Source: Microbacterium yannicii
GTDB lineage: Bacteria; Actinomycetota; Actinomycetes; Actinomycetales; Microbacteriaceae
Reading direction: 5' to 3'
NCBI RefSeq assembly: GCF_024055635.1
Contig: NZ_JAMXMB010000006.1
Span: 62,001-126,000, forward strand
Length of the DNA: 64,000 nucleotides
Positions 25,035-33,742 of the stretch are shown in pieces. The notes beneath the pieces are model-generated. The model searched no databases. It saw only the letters and a list, made by a program, of their open reading frames with translations, and had not been told where the DNA came from. Each line of letters starts with the position of its first letter. Position 1 is the first letter of the stretch. The position numbers and the translations under genes are program-made.

Positions 25035-25970
25035 GTGCTCAAGGTCGGTATCGACATCGGCGGAACCAAGATCGCGGGAGGCGTCGTCGATCAGGACGGC
25101 CACATCGTCGAGCAGCTCCGCGTCGACACCCCGAGCGACACCGACGCCCTCGCGCAGGCCGTCGTCGACATGGCCCGCTACTTCCGGGCGGCGCACCGCG
25201 TCGCCGCCGTGGGTGTGGCGGCAGCGGGATTCATCGACCGAGACCGCGCCACCGTCATCCACGCGCCGAACATCGACTGGCACAACGAGCCGCTGAAGGC
25301 GACGCTCGAAGACGGCATCGACCTTCCGGTCACCATCGAGAACGATGCGAACGCCGCCGGGTGGGCCGAGTTCCGCTTCGGGGCCGGACGCGGCGTCGAC
25401 CACATGATCATGCTGACGATGGGGACCGGGGTCGGCGGCGCCATCGTCCTCGACGGCCAACTCTTCCGCGGCGGACACGGCATCGCCGCCGAGCTCGGTC
25501 ATACCCGCTTCATCCGCGACGGTCTTCTGTGCGGCTGCGGACAGAGGGGATGCCTCGAGCAGTACGCGTCGGGGCGTGCGCTGCAGCGCGAGGCCGGTGA
25601 GATCGCCGACGCGGGCGGCATCGGCGCAGCGCTTGCGGCTCACCGCGACCAGCACGGCTCGATCAGCGGACCGGCGGTGTCACGACTCGTCCTCGCGGGC
25701 GACGCCGGCGCCGCCGAGGCCCTGCGTCGCGTCGCGACGGCCCTCGGGGAGGCGTGCGGCGGGTTCCAGGCCGTGCTCGACCCCGAGCTCTTCGTCATCG
25801 GCGGCGGCGTCGCGCAGCTCGGCGACGCACTGCTGGAGCCCATGCGCGTGGCGTACGAGCGGTCGCTGCCCGGCTACGGCGACCGGCCCATCGCGACGTT
25901 CGCGATCGCGAAGCTCGTGAACGACGCGGGCCTCATCGGCGCGGCGGACCTGGCGGGCACCGAGGCATAG
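25035..25970 (+). CDS. ROK-family glucokinase
   Basis: Phosphorylates glucose (ATP or polyphosphate donor not determined by sequence) in the cytoplasm. The 312 residues open with the phosphate motif GIDIGGTKIAGGVVD, then catalytic region IENDANAAGWAEFRFGAG, the second phosphate loop LTMGTGVGGAIV and the ROK zinc motif ELGH...CGCGQRGCLEQYASG. GTG 25035 has GGAGAGGGAG directly upstream and is chosen over a longer open frame. A TAGACT box at about 24988 precedes it. It lies two bases before the acyltransferase gene, suggesting a two-gene operon. Confidence 0.92.
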   Translation: MLKVGIDIGGTKIAGGVVDQDGHIVEQLRVDTPSDTDALAQAVVDMARYFRAAHRVAAVGVAAAGFIDRDRATVIHAPNIDWHNEPLKATLEDGIDLPVTIENDANAAGWAEFRFGAGRGVDHMIMLTMGTGVGGAIVLDGQLFRGGHGIAAELGHTRFIRDGLLCGCGQRGCLEQYASGRALQREAGEIADAGGIGAALAAHRDQHGSISGPAVSRLVLAGDAGAAEALRRVATALGEACGGFQAVLDPELFVIGGGVAQLGDALLEPMRVAYERSLPGYGDRPIATFAIAKLVNDAGLIGAADLAGTEA

Positions 25971-25972
25971 CG

Positions 25973-26662
25973 ATGTTCTACTGGCTGATGAAGTACGTGG
26001 TGATCGGGCCGATCGTCAAGGCGATCTGGCGCCCGTGGATCGTCGGCCGCCGCAACGTCCCCGCCGAAGGTGCCGCGATCCTCGCGAGCAACCACCTGTC
26101 GTTCGTCGACTCGGTCTTCCTGCCGCTGATGCTCGACCGGCGCGTGGCGTTCCTGGCCAAGAGCGACTACTTCACGGGCAAGGGGCTCAAGGGCATGGCC
26201 ACTCGCATCTTCATGAAGGGCACCGGCCAGCTCCCGATCGACCGCTCCGGCGGCAAGGCCTCGGAGGCCTCGCTCAACACCGGGCTGCAGGTGCTGGGCA
26301 GCGGCGAGCTGCTCGGAATCTATCCCGAGGGCACGCGCAGCCCCGACGGCAAGCTGTATCGCGGCCGCACCGGCATCGCGCGCATGGCGCTCGAAGCCCA
26401 CGTGCCCGTGGTGCCGGTGCTCATGGTCGACACCGACACGATGATGCCGATCGGCACCACCGTGCCGCGCATCGTGCGAGTCGGCATCGTCATCGGTGAG
26501 CCGCTCGACTTCTCGCGCTTCGCCGGCATGGAGGGCGACCGCTACATCCTGCGCTCGATCACCGACGAGATCATGGTCGCACTGCAGCGGCTGGGCGAGC
26601 AGGAGTACGAGGACGTCTACGCCTCGACGGTGAAGGATCGCCTGAAGAAGAAGCGCTCCTGA
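25973..26662 (+). CDS. 1-acyl-sn-glycerol-3-phosphate acyltransferase (PlsC family)
   Basis: Membrane-associated acyltransferase of 229 residues that would convert lysophosphatidate to phosphatidate. The catalytic NHxxxxD motif is NHLSFVD (His41, Asp46) and the phosphate-binding motif is EGTRSPDGKLYRGRTG. An N-terminal amphipathic/hydrophobic segment (MFYWLMKYVVIGPIV) can anchor it to the membrane, and the C terminus is Lys-rich. ATG 25973 begins 2 bp after the kinase stop. Confidence 0.92.
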   Translation: MFYWLMKYVVIGPIVKAIWRPWIVGRRNVPAEGAAILASNHLSFVDSVFLPLMLDRRVAFLAKSDYFTGKGLKGMATRIFMKGTGQLPIDRSGGKASEASLNTGLQVLGSGELLGIYPEGTRSPDGKLYRGRTGIARMALEAHVPVVPVLMVDTDTMMPIGTTVPRIVRVGIVIGEPLDFSRFAGMEGDRYILRSITDEIMVALQRLGEQEYEDVYASTVKDRLKKKRS

Positions 26663-26712
26663 CGGCCCGGCGAACGAGCGTCACGCGGCGCCGGCCGTCG
26701 GCCCGCCACGGC

Positions 26713-26718
26713 TAGACT
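26713..26718 (+). promoter_or_regulatory. -10 box (TAGACT) of the DAHP synthase gene
   Basis: TAGACT then 6 nt then ATG 26725; no room for a conventional leader, so the message is probably leaderless. Confidence 0.5.
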
Positions 26719-26724
26719 CGAGGG

Positions 26725-28074
26725 ATGCTTCAGCAGCTCGACGCACTCGACCACTGGCGGACCCTGCCCATCAAGCAGCAGCCGCAGTGGTATGACGCCG
26801 AGCTGGTGGCGGCCACATCTGCAGAGCTCGCCACGCTGCCCCCGCTGGTGTTCGCGGGCGAGGTCGACAACCTGCGCGACCGCCTCGCCCGGGCGGCCTC
26901 GGGACGTGCGTTCCTGCTGCAGGGCGGCGACTGCGCCGAGACCTTCGCGGGTGCCACCGCCGAGCAGATCCGCAACCGCATCAAGACGGTGCTCCAGATG
27001 GCCGTCGTGCTCACGTACGGCGCATCGATGCCCATCGTCAAGATGGGCCGCATGGCCGGCCAGTTCGCCAAGCCCCGCTCCAGCGACACGGAGACCCGCG
27101 GGGACGTCACCCTCCCCGCGTACCGCGGCGACATCGTGAACGGCTACGACTTCACCGAGGGCTCGCGTCAGGCCGACCCGCAGCGTCTGCTGAAGGGGTA
27201 CCACACGGCGGCTTCGACCATCAACCTCATCCGCGCGTTCACGCAGGGCGGCTTCGCCGACCTTCGCGAGGTGCACTCCTGGAACAAGGGCTTCGCGCAG
27301 AACCCGGCGAACCAGCAGTACGAGCGCCTGGCGACCGAGATCGACCGCGCCATCCGGTTCATGGAGGCGGCCGGCGCCGACTTCGACGAGCTCAAGCGCG
27401 TCGAGTTCTACACCGGCCACGAGGGCCTGCTGATGGACTACGAGCGGCCAATGACGCGGATCGACTCGCGCACCGGCACGCCGTACAACACCTCGGCGCA
27501 CTTCCTCTGGATCGGCGAGCGCACGCGCGACCTCGACGGCGCGCACGTCGACTACTTCTCGAAGATCCGCAACCCCATCGGCGTGAAGCTCGGACCGACG
27601 ACCACGCCGGAGACGGCGCTGGCCCTCATCGACAAGCTCGACCCGAACCGCGAGCCGGGCCGCCTCACGTTCATCACCCGGATGGGCGCGGGCAAGATCC
27701 GCGACGCGCTGCCCCCGCTGCTGGAGGCCGTGCGCGACTCGGGTGCCACGCCGCTGTGGGTCACCGACCCGATGCACGGCAACGGGATCACCACGCCGAC
27801 CGGCTACAAGACGCGTCGCTTCGACGACGTCGTGGACGAGGTGCGCGGCTTCTTCGAGGCGCACCGCGCGGTCGGCACCTTCCCGGGCGGCATCCACGTC
27901 GAGCTCACCGGCGACGACGTCACCGAATGCCTCGGCGGGTCCGAAGAGATCGACGAGGCCGCTTTGGCGACGCGCTACGAGTCGCTCTGCGATCCGCGCC
28001 TGAACCACATGCAGTCGCTCGAGCTGGCGTTCCTCGTCGCGGAGGAGCTCGAGAAGCTCACCGCGCGCTCCTGA
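26725..28074 (+). CDS. Class II 3-deoxy-7-phosphoheptulonate (DAHP) synthase
   Basis: First enzyme of the shikimate pathway, condensing phosphoenolpyruvate and erythrose 4-phosphate. It is a class II (plant/mycobacterial type) enzyme of 449 residues with FLLQGGDCAETF, RMAGQFAKPR, YRGDIVNGYDF, TSAHFLWIGERTR, the metal/phosphate region ITRMGAGKIRD and DPMHGNG. Full length. In mycobacteria and corynebacteria the class II enzyme gene is beside pknL, and the same holds here, with a shared bidirectional terminator separating the two convergent genes. Confidence 0.97.
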   Translation: MLQQLDALDHWRTLPIKQQPQWYDAELVAATSAELATLPPLVFAGEVDNLRDRLARAASGRAFLLQGGDCAETFAGATAEQIRNRIKTVLQMAVVLTYGASMPIVKMGRMAGQFAKPRSSDTETRGDVTLPAYRGDIVNGYDFTEGSRQADPQRLLKGYHTAASTINLIRAFTQGGFADLREVHSWNKGFAQNPANQQYERLATEIDRAIRFMEAAGADFDELKRVEFYTGHEGLLMDYERPMTRIDSRTGTPYNTSAHFLWIGERTRDLDGAHVDYFSKIRNPIGVKLGPTTTPETALALIDKLDPNREPGRLTFITRMGAGKIRDALPPLLEAVRDSGATPLWVTDPMHGNGITTPTGYKTRRFDDVVDEVRGFFEAHRAVGTFPGGIHVELTGDDVTECLGGSEEIDEAALATRYESLCDPRLNHMQSLELAFLVAEELEKLTARS

Positions 28075-28081
28075 CGACGCC

Positions 28082-28122
28082 GAAGATCCCGGATGCCGCG
28101 GCCCGCGGCATCCGGGATCTTC
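28082..28122. terminator. Bidirectional terminator, 19-bp perfect stem
   Basis: Arms 28082-28100 and 28104-28122 (GAAGATCCCGGATGCCGCG and its reverse complement) with a 3-nt loop, starting 7 bp after the DAHP synthase stop and 12 bp beyond the convergent kinase stop. Its core again contains the GGATGCCG octamer. Confidence 0.85.
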
Positions 28123-28133
28123 TCTGTTCTCGG

Positions 28134-30089
28134 TCAGAGTGCGGCGGCGATCCGCAGGGAGATCACGGTGCCCCGCGGCTCCAGGTCCTCGGCGTCGGGC
28201 TTCTGCGACTCGACCTGTGTGAACGGGTCGGGGAAGGCATCCCAGCGGTCGTCGTAGTCGATCGTGAAGCCGGCATCGGTGGCCGCCTGGCGAGCCTCGG
28301 CGAGCGTCATGCCGACGAGATCGGGGATCGCGAACAGCGGGGGACCGGTCGACACGACCAGGGTCACCGTGTCGCCGGGGGCGAGCCAGCCGCCGTCCTC
28401 CTTGCCGATCACGCGGATGACGCGCCCCTCGTCCACCGAGTCGCTCGCCTCGGTCTGACTGGGATCGGCGACGGTGAGCCCGAGGCCCTCGAGGGTGCTG
28501 CGCGCCTTGCCCTCGCTCTCGCCGGCGACGTCCGGCAGCGGGCCGAGCGACACCTGGAGCCAGGCGCTGTCGCCCTGGTGGACCGTGCAGCCGTCGATGC
28601 ACGGGACGTCCTGCGACCCGTCGTCGGGAGCCCCCGCCGGCCGGACGAAGGCGCCGACGACCGTACCGGCCGGCGCATCCGTGAAGAACGTGGCGCTGTC
28701 GTCCGCGACCGAGACGGACTGCCCCGTGAAGGTGGCGCGCGCGTCGTCCTCGGACATGCCTGCGAAAGCGGTGAACGTCGCCTCTGCGGGACCGAGCGAG
28801 ACGAATACGTTGATCTCGGAGGACTTCTCGACGCGTGTGCCCTGCGGCGGATTGGTGCGGATGACCTGCCCGGCAGCCACCTCGAGGCTGTTCTCGCCCT
28901 GCTGGACCGCGATGAGGGAGTCCTCTTCGAATATGGCGGCGGCCTCTTCGAAAGACTTTCCGGTGACATCGGCGACGGCGACGAGGGAGCCGGGTCCGGA
29001 GCCGAACCACCAGCCGAGCCCGCCGGCGAGCGCCGCCAGCAGCAGCACCAGGACGATGAGCCACGCTCCGCGGGAGCGGCGGCGCTGGGTGGCGCGGCGC
29101 AGGCGGCCGGCGTTGTCGACCTCCTCCATCGCGGCGGTGGGGCCGGTCGCGACGCTCGGCAGCACCGCGGTGAGCTCGCCCGTGGGCGTGACCTCGTTGC
29201 GCACGACGCCGATCGGGCCCGTCCGGGTGACAGTGGGCGAGATGCCGAGCTCGCGCTCGATGTCGCGCAGGCGCTGCAGCATCTCGCGGGCGTCGATCGG
29301 TCGCTCGTCGGGCGACTTCTCGGTCGCCCACAGCACGAGCTCGTCGAGCTGCTCGGGCACGCCGGGGTTCTTCACGCTCGGCCGGGGCACCGAGTCGGTC
29401 GCATGCTGGAAAGCGATCTGCATCGGCTGCTCGCCCTTGTAGGGCTGCTCACCGGTGAGCATCTCGTAGAGCATGATGCCGATGGCGTAGATGTCGCTGC
29501 GGGCATCGGCGGTGCCGCGGGTGACGAGCTCGGGAGCGAGGTAGGCGATCGTGCCGAGCAACTGCGCGCCGGATGCGGTGTTCGCCGTCGTGGCACGCGC
29601 GAGCCCGAAGTCTCCGATCTTGATCCGGCCGTCTTCGGCGAGGAGCACATTCTCGGGCTTGACGTCGCGGTGCACGATGCCCGCCTTGTGTGCGGCCGCG
29701 AGACCCGAGAGGACCGCGTCGAGAATCGACACCGCCTGCGGCACGGTGAGCCGGCGCTGCTCGCGGAGGAGCTCGCGCAGCGTGATGCCGGGGAGGTACT
29801 CCATGACCAGGTACGCCATATCGCCGTCCTGGCCCTGGTCGAACACGTTCACCACGTTCGGATCGGCCAGGCGGGCGGCGGCGCGGGCCTCCTGGATGAA
29901 CCGGCTCTGGAACACCGTGTCGTCGCTGAGATGGCCATGCATGACCTTGAGCGCGATGCGACGCTCGAGGCGCAGATCGGTGGCGACGTAGACCGTCGCC
30001 ATGCCGCCGCGCGCGATGCGAGCACGCACCCGGTACCGGCCGTCGACCAGACGGCCGATCAGCGGGTCCGTCTGCTGACTCGTGCTCAC
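28134..30089 (-). CDS. pknL: Membrane Ser/Thr protein kinase with extracellular PASTA repeats (PknL type)
   Basis: Hanks-type kinase (about 15-280) with GRYRVRARIARGGMATVY, catalytic HRDVKPENVLL, DFGLARAT and an activation loop. A juxtamembrane linker leads to one transmembrane helix (about 339-361, LIVLVLLLAALAGGLGWWF) and about 290 extracellular residues readable as four PASTA-like repeats (for example IPDLVGMTLAEARQAATDAG). PASTA domains sense muropeptides or lipid II. Synteny with the DAHP synthase, Rv2175c-family and polyprenyl synthase genes indicates PknL rather than PknB. GTG start, 6 nt after TAGACT. The neighbouring Rv2175c-family protein is a known PknL substrate in mycobacteria. 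Confidence 0.93.
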   Translation of the reverse strand: MSTSQQTDPLIGRLVDGRYRVRARIARGGMATVYVATDLRLERRIALKVMHGHLSDDTVFQSRFIQEARAAARLADPNVVNVFDQGQDGDMAYLVMEYLPGITLRELLREQRRLTVPQAVSILDAVLSGLAAAHKAGIVHRDVKPENVLLAEDGRIKIGDFGLARATTANTASGAQLLGTIAYLAPELVTRGTADARSDIYAIGIMLYEMLTGEQPYKGEQPMQIAFQHATDSVPRPSVKNPGVPEQLDELVLWATEKSPDERPIDAREMLQRLRDIERELGISPTVTRTGPIGVVRNEVTPTGELTAVLPSVATGPTAAMEEVDNAGRLRRATQRRRSRGAWLIVLVLLLAALAGGLGWWFGSGPGSLVAVADVTGKSFEEAAAIFEEDSLIAVQQGENSLEVAAGQVIRTNPPQGTRVEKSSEINVFVSLGPAEATFTAFAGMSEDDARATFTGQSVSVADDSATFFTDAPAGTVVGAFVRPAGAPDDGSQDVPCIDGCTVHQGDSAWLQVSLGPLPDVAGESEGKARSTLEGLGLTVADPSQTEASDSVDEGRVIRVIGKEDGGWLAPGDTVTLVVSTGPPLFAIPDLVGMTLAEARQAATDAGFTIDYDDRWDAFPDPFTQVESQKPDAEDLEPRGTVISLRIAAAL

Positions 30090-30095
30090 GCTGAG

Positions 30096-30101
30096 AGTCT
30101 A
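30096..30101 (-). promoter_or_regulatory. -10 box (TAGACT) of pknL
   Basis: On the minus strand TAGACT, 6 nt, then GTG 30089; leaderless arrangement. Confidence 0.5.
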
Positions 30102-30172
30102 CGGACGCGGGCCCGCGAGCACGCGGAGCGCCTCACCCGGCGAGATCGTAATGTGACGGTTCCTCAGCGCGA

Positions 30173-31471
30173 TCAGCGGAGCGCGGCGAGCCATGCGTGC
30201 GCCGACGTCTCCCACTGCGCGTAGGCGTCGGGATACGCCGAGATCTGCACCGCCTGGGCCGCCTGCGTGAACGTCAGCCCCTCCCAGCCGGGGATGTCGA
30301 GGAGCCCGCGTGTGCGGGAGCCGTTCGGATCTCCCGAGCCGCCGAAGAACGCGCGGGTCGCACGTGCAGCGTCCTGCACCTCGGCCTCGGTGCCCCAGCC
30401 GTAGCTCGGCCGCTGCTGGAACAGTCCGAGCGAATCCCGGTCTCCCCAGGTCACGTTGCGCAGCGACGACTCCTGCATCGCGGTGCCGAGTGCGATCGCG
30501 ATGCCGTGGTCCGACACTCCGAGCTCGCGGCCGATGCGCACGATCAGCTGCGCGTTGGCGACCTGCTCGGCGGTCAGTCCGGGAACGGACGGCGCGGATG
30601 CCGGGATCCTGAGCGTCTGCCCGGGGTAGATGATCGACGACCGGGCGAGGCCGTTGGCGGAGAGCACGGCATCGATCGTCACACCGTAGCGATGGGCGAT
30701 CGCGCTGATGGTGTCGCCCGCGACGATGGTGTGACTGCCGGCGGCCGGCGCACTGGGCGCGGGAGCCGGTGCGGGCGCGGGTGCCGGCGCCGGAGCGGAT
30801 GCCGCGGGCGCGGCGGCGCCCGGGATCGTGAGGGTCTGGCCGGGGTAGATGATCGACGACCAGCCCAGCCCGTTGGCGGCCAGCACGGCATTGGTCGTGA
30901 GACCGTGGCGCTGCGCGATGGCGCCGACGGTGTCGCCTCGCTGCACCGTGTAGGCGCCACCCGTGGGCGCGGGCGCCGGGCTGGCCGGCGCGGGCGCAGC
31001 GGCGCCCCCGGCGAGCTTCAGCACCTGGCCGGGGTAGATCGTCGAGGACCATCCGAGTCCGTTGAGCGCGAGCACATCGGTGGTGCGCAGCCCGAAGCGC
31101 GCGGCGATGCGGCTCACGGTGTCGCCGGGTTGCACGGTGTAGCTCGCCGGCGCCGTCTCCGCGGCCACGCGGGCAGCGGCGGGTGCGGCGATCGTCGCCG
31201 CGGGCGCGGCCATCGCCGCCCTGGGGTCGGAGACGGTCGGCACGGCGGCCGCCCCGGGCCGCATGGCGCGGGCGTCGCGGTCGGCACTTCGTCCGGCGGC
31301 ATCCACGGTGCTCGGATGTCCTGTCGCCGCATGCCCTGTCGCTGCGTGCGCGGGGACGGCCGACAGCGTCAGCGCGATCGAGCCCGCGAGGGCGACCGGG
31401 ACGCCGAGAAGCGCCCGCGACGAGGCGGCGCTCCGATCGACCCTGTTTCTTGTACTCCGGACCTGTCGCAC
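30173..31471 (-). CDS. Secreted protein with three LysM repeats and a transglycosylase-like C-terminal domain
   Basis: Exported cell-wall protein, 432 residues from GTG 31471 (chosen because AGGGGGGAAAA precedes it; an upstream in-frame GTG at 31510 has no site). A signal peptide ends near VPAHA. Three LysM domains follow, each with a YTVQPGDTVSRIA-like start and YPGQxL end, separated by Ala/Pro linkers. After the repeats is a domain of about 140 residues (LGTAMQESSLRNVTWGDRDSLGLFQQRPSYGWG) resembling the lysozyme/SLT fold, with Glu in AMQESS a candidate catalytic residue. It lies just upstream of pknL on the same strand, suggesting peptidoglycan binding linked to the kinase. Hydrolytic activity is unproven. 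Confidence 0.88.
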   Translation of the reverse strand: MRQVRSTRNRVDRSAASSRALLGVPVALAGSIALTLSAVPAHAATGHAATGHPSTVDAAGRSADRDARAMRPGAAAVPTVSDPRAAMAAPAATIAAPAAARVAAETAPASYTVQPGDTVSRIAARFGLRTTDVLALNGLGWSSTIYPGQVLKLAGGAAAPAPASPAPAPTGGAYTVQRGDTVGAIAQRHGLTTNAVLAANGLGWSSIIYPGQTLTIPGAAAPAASAPAPAPAPAPAPAPSAPAAGSHTIVAGDTISAIAHRYGVTIDAVLSANGLARSSIIYPGQTLRIPASAPSVPGLTAEQVANAQLIVRIGRELGVSDHGIAIALGTAMQESSLRNVTWGDRDSLGLFQQRPSYGWGTEAEVQDAARATRAFFGGSGDPNGSRTRGLLDIPGWEGLTFTQAAQAVQISAYPDAYAQWETSAHAWLAALR

Positions 31472-31615
31472 GAGTTTTCCCCCCTCAGCCGACTCCGAAA
31501 ACCGTGTCACGGAAGTCGATTGGTGTCAACGGGTGCTATAAGAAGTGGCTGATGTGACTGGTGTGGCCAGAGTGTGAGCGACGCGTCCACGAGGCGATCT
31601 GAGATAGTTGGTCTC

Positions 31616-31966
31616 GTGACCTCTGACGACGCCTCCCGCTTCGAGACCGACTGGCTCACCCTTCCCGATCTGGTGGAGGTGCTGGGCGAACCGCTGGGCA
31701 GGGTGCGGCGGATGCTCGACGAGTTCCAGCTCGTCGGATCCAAGCGGGACGGCGTCCTGAAGGTGCCGTCCGTCTTCATCGTCGACGGGCACCCGCTGCC
31801 GTCGCTGCGGGGTACCGTCTTCGCGCTCCACGACGCCGGGTTCTCGGACGACGAGGCGATCGACTGGCTGCTCACGCCTGAGGAGTCCATCGGGATGCCG
31901 CCGATCGAGGCGCTCCTCGCCGGCCGCAAGAGCGAGGTCCGCAGGGTCGCGCGCACGGTGCTCTGA
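31616..31966 (+). CDS. Rv2175c-family DNA-binding protein
   Basis: Small winged-helix-like DNA-binding protein of the Rv2175c family (116 residues from GTG 31616; a GTG at 31574 would add 14). The domain begins at DWLTLPDLVEVLGEPLGRVRRMLDEFQLVGSKR and continues to LPSLRGTVFALHDAGFSDDEAIDWLL. In Mycobacterium tuberculosis PknL phosphorylates Rv2175c and weakens DNA binding; the pknL neighbour here suggests the same partnership. Target genes are unknown. It is divergent from the LysM gene across about 140 bp. Neither candidate start has a strong ribosome site. Confidence 0.88.
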   Translation: MTSDDASRFETDWLTLPDLVEVLGEPLGRVRRMLDEFQLVGSKRDGVLKVPSVFIVDGHPLPSLRGTVFALHDAGFSDDEAIDWLLTPEESIGMPPIEALLAGRKSEVRRVARTVL

Positions 31967-32023
31967 CGCTGGCGTCACGTTCCGCCCGGCCGCGTCGCGC
32001 AGCCCTCGGGGCGCACCCAGGCT

Positions 32024-33118
32024 TCAGGTGGTGCGCACGGTCGCCGCGCGAGCCAGATCCCGCAGCTCGCCCACGGCGGCGTTGCCCAGGCGCGCCCCTG
32101 ACAACGCGTGGTCTGCCTCGCGGGCGTAGTCGGCGATGAGGCGCTCGACGCGGTCGAGCGCGCCGGTATCGACGATGGTCTGCTGCAGTGCCGCAATCTG
32201 CCCCGCGTCGAGGTCGGGCTGTCCGATCATCTCATCGACGAGGCGCCGCGCGCCCGGCGCGAGCGCCTCGCGGGCATAGGCCACCAGGACGGTGCGCTTG
32301 CCCTCGCGGAGGTCGTCGCCCGACGGCTTGCCGGTGGCGGCCTCGTCGCCGAAGACACCCAGCACGTCGTCGCGCAGCTGGAACGCCATTCCGAGCGGAT
32401 GCCCGAACGCGGCCAGCGCCGCAGACTGGGCGGCATCGGCTCCTGCGAGCGCCGCGCCGATGGCGAGCGGCTGCTGCACGCTGTAGCGCGCCGACTTGAA
32501 GGACGCCACGCGCAAGGCGCGCTCGGCGTGCCGTTCGTCGGGCGCGGTGACGAAGGCCGACTCCTCGGCGATGTCGAGGAACTGGCCGAGCGTGACTTCC
32601 CGGCGCATCAGCGCGTACTCGCGGCGGGCAGCGGCCGCACGTTCGGGCGAGGTCTCGGCGAGTCCCTCCTCGAGGAGGTCGTCGCTCCACGCGACGAGGA
32701 GGTCGCCGAGCAGGATCGCCCCTGACCGGCCGAAGGCGTCGGCGTCCCCGCGCCACCCGGAGTCGCGGTGCCCTGCCTCCAGCGCACGGTGCGCCGACGG
32801 GCGGCCGCGGCGCGTGTCGGAGTTGTCGATGAGGTCGTCGTGCACGAGCGCGGCGGCATGGAAGACCTCGAGCGCCGCCGCGGCGGCCAGGACCGGGTCC
32901 TGGCTGTCTCCGGTCGCCGTCGACGCCTCCTCCACAGCCCTCCACCCGGCGATGCAGAAGCGTCCGCGGAGGCGTTTGCCGCCGGTCGCCGCGTCCGCCG
33001 CGGCCGAGATGAACCTCGCTGCCTCGGCTCCGGCATCCGTCACGCTGTCGCGGTGTGTCGAGATGAAGATGTCCACTCGCTGAGAAATGGCTTCGATCGG
33101 CTCTGCGAGTGCTGACAC
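32024..33118 (-). CDS. Polyprenyl (geranylgeranyl-type) diphosphate synthase
   Basis: Trans-prenyltransferase of 364 residues elongating isoprenyl diphosphates with IPP. The first aspartate-rich motif is VHDDLIDNSDTRRGRPSAHR and the second is FQLRDDVLGVFGDEAATGKPSGDDLREGKRT. Bulky residues ahead of the first motif that set chain length are AALEVFHAAALV, consistent with a medium-chain (C20 or so) product. It matches the idsA-type gene in the same neighbourhood of mycobacteria. GTG start 6 nt after TAGGCT on the minus strand. Confidence 0.93.
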   Translation of the reverse strand: MSALAEPIEAISQRVDIFISTHRDSVTDAGAEAARFISAAADAATGGKRLRGRFCIAGWRAVEEASTATGDSQDPVLAAAAALEVFHAAALVHDDLIDNSDTRRGRPSAHRALEAGHRDSGWRGDADAFGRSGAILLGDLLVAWSDDLLEEGLAETSPERAAAARREYALMRREVTLGQFLDIAEESAFVTAPDERHAERALRVASFKSARYSVQQPLAIGAALAGADAAQSAALAAFGHPLGMAFQLRDDVLGVFGDEAATGKPSGDDLREGKRTVLVAYAREALAPGARRLVDEMIGQPDLDAGQIAALQQTIVDTGALDRVERLIADYAREADHALSGARLGNAAVGELRDLARAATVRTT

Positions 33119-33124
33119 GGGCCT

Positions 33125-33130
33125 AGCCTA
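33125..33130 (-). promoter_or_regulatory. -10 box (TAGGCT) of the polyprenyl synthase gene
   Basis: TAGGCT, 6 nt, GTG 33118 on the minus strand. A TACAAT box at 33147-33152 on the plus strand may serve the divergent DUF3040 gene. Confidence 0.45.
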
Positions 33131-33181
33131 GTGACGAACGGCACGCGTACAATCGAGCCACCGAAGTACAGAGGGGGATGC

Positions 33182-33547
33182 ATGCCACTCTCCGAACAGG
33201 AGCAGCGCCTGCTGGACGAGATGGAGCGCCATCTCATGCGCAACGACGCGGATGTCGTCAGCGCGCCCCGTGACGGACGCACCCTGAGCTATCGAAACAT
33301 CGTGTACGGCACGATCCTCGTGCTGCTGGGGCTCGGCGGTCTGATCGTCGGGGTCTCGCAGCAGTTGATCGTCGTCGGCGTGATCGGCTTCGTCGTGATG
33401 CTGGGCGGAGTCCTCCTCGCCGTCACGCCGGGCCGCGGACCGGGCAAGATTCCGACCGAGCCCGACCGGCCGGCAAAACCACAGAATGCCTCCTCGTTCA
33501 TGGACCGCATGAACGACCGATGGGACAAGCGGCAAGGCGAGCGCTGA
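33182..33547 (+). CDS. DUF3040 membrane protein
   Basis: Protein of 121 residues typical of the gene ahead of mraZ in actinobacteria. It opens with MPLSEQEQRLLDEMERHLM, a conserved DUF3040 helix, followed by two adjacent hydrophobic spans (IVYGTILVLLGLGGLIVGV and IVVGVIGFVVMLGGVLLAV) and a charged cytoplasmic tail. ATG 33182 has GAGGGGG upstream; an earlier in-frame start at 33131 is outside the domain. Function unknown; position suggests a link to division or wall synthesis, but a terminator separates it from mraZ. Confidence 0.88.
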   Translation: MPLSEQEQRLLDEMERHLMRNDADVVSAPRDGRTLSYRNIVYGTILVLLGLGGLIVGVSQQLIVVGVIGFVVMLGGVLLAVTPGRGPGKIPTEPDRPAKPQNASSFMDRMNDRWDKRQGER

Positions 33548-33572
33548 GCGCCGCCGGCTGAATCCGAGCGAG

Positions 33573-33603
33573 AAGCACCGACCTCCGGGTCGGTGCTTTT
33601 TTG
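33573..33603 (+). terminator. Classic intrinsic terminator upstream of mraZ
   Basis: AAGCACCGACC-TCCG-GGTCGGTGCTT, an 11-bp perfect stem followed by TTTTTT at 33597-33602. The only hairpin in the window with a full U tract. It insulates the dcw cluster from the DUF3040 gene. Confidence 0.95.
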
Positions 33604-33675
33604 TTGTCCGCGCGCCAGGTCTCGAGCGCCCGTCGGGGTACGCGGGGGAGTGTTCGGCGATCCTTCGGTAGCGAA

Positions 33676-33700
33676 GTGGAGGAGAGTGGAGTAAAGTGGC
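33676..33700 (+). promoter_or_regulatory. MraZ operator: three GTGGA-type direct repeats with 10-bp period
   Basis: GTGGA at 33676, GTGGA at 33686 and GTGGC at 33696, each separated by 5 nt. Direct repeats with 5-nt spacers (TGGGN in E. coli) are the known DNA target of MraZ, which autoregulates its own operon. Lies 43-67 bp before mraZ, with TAAAGT at 33692 a possible -10. Confidence 0.8.
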
Positions 33701-33742
33701 GCATAACCCGGGGGGGCCGGACGAAGGGGGTGTGATGTACCG

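Noticed and set aside
27756..30224. Plus-strand open frame of 822 codons opposite pknL
   Set aside because: Antisense of an unmistakable kinase gene; low-complexity Arg/Glu/His-rich translation.
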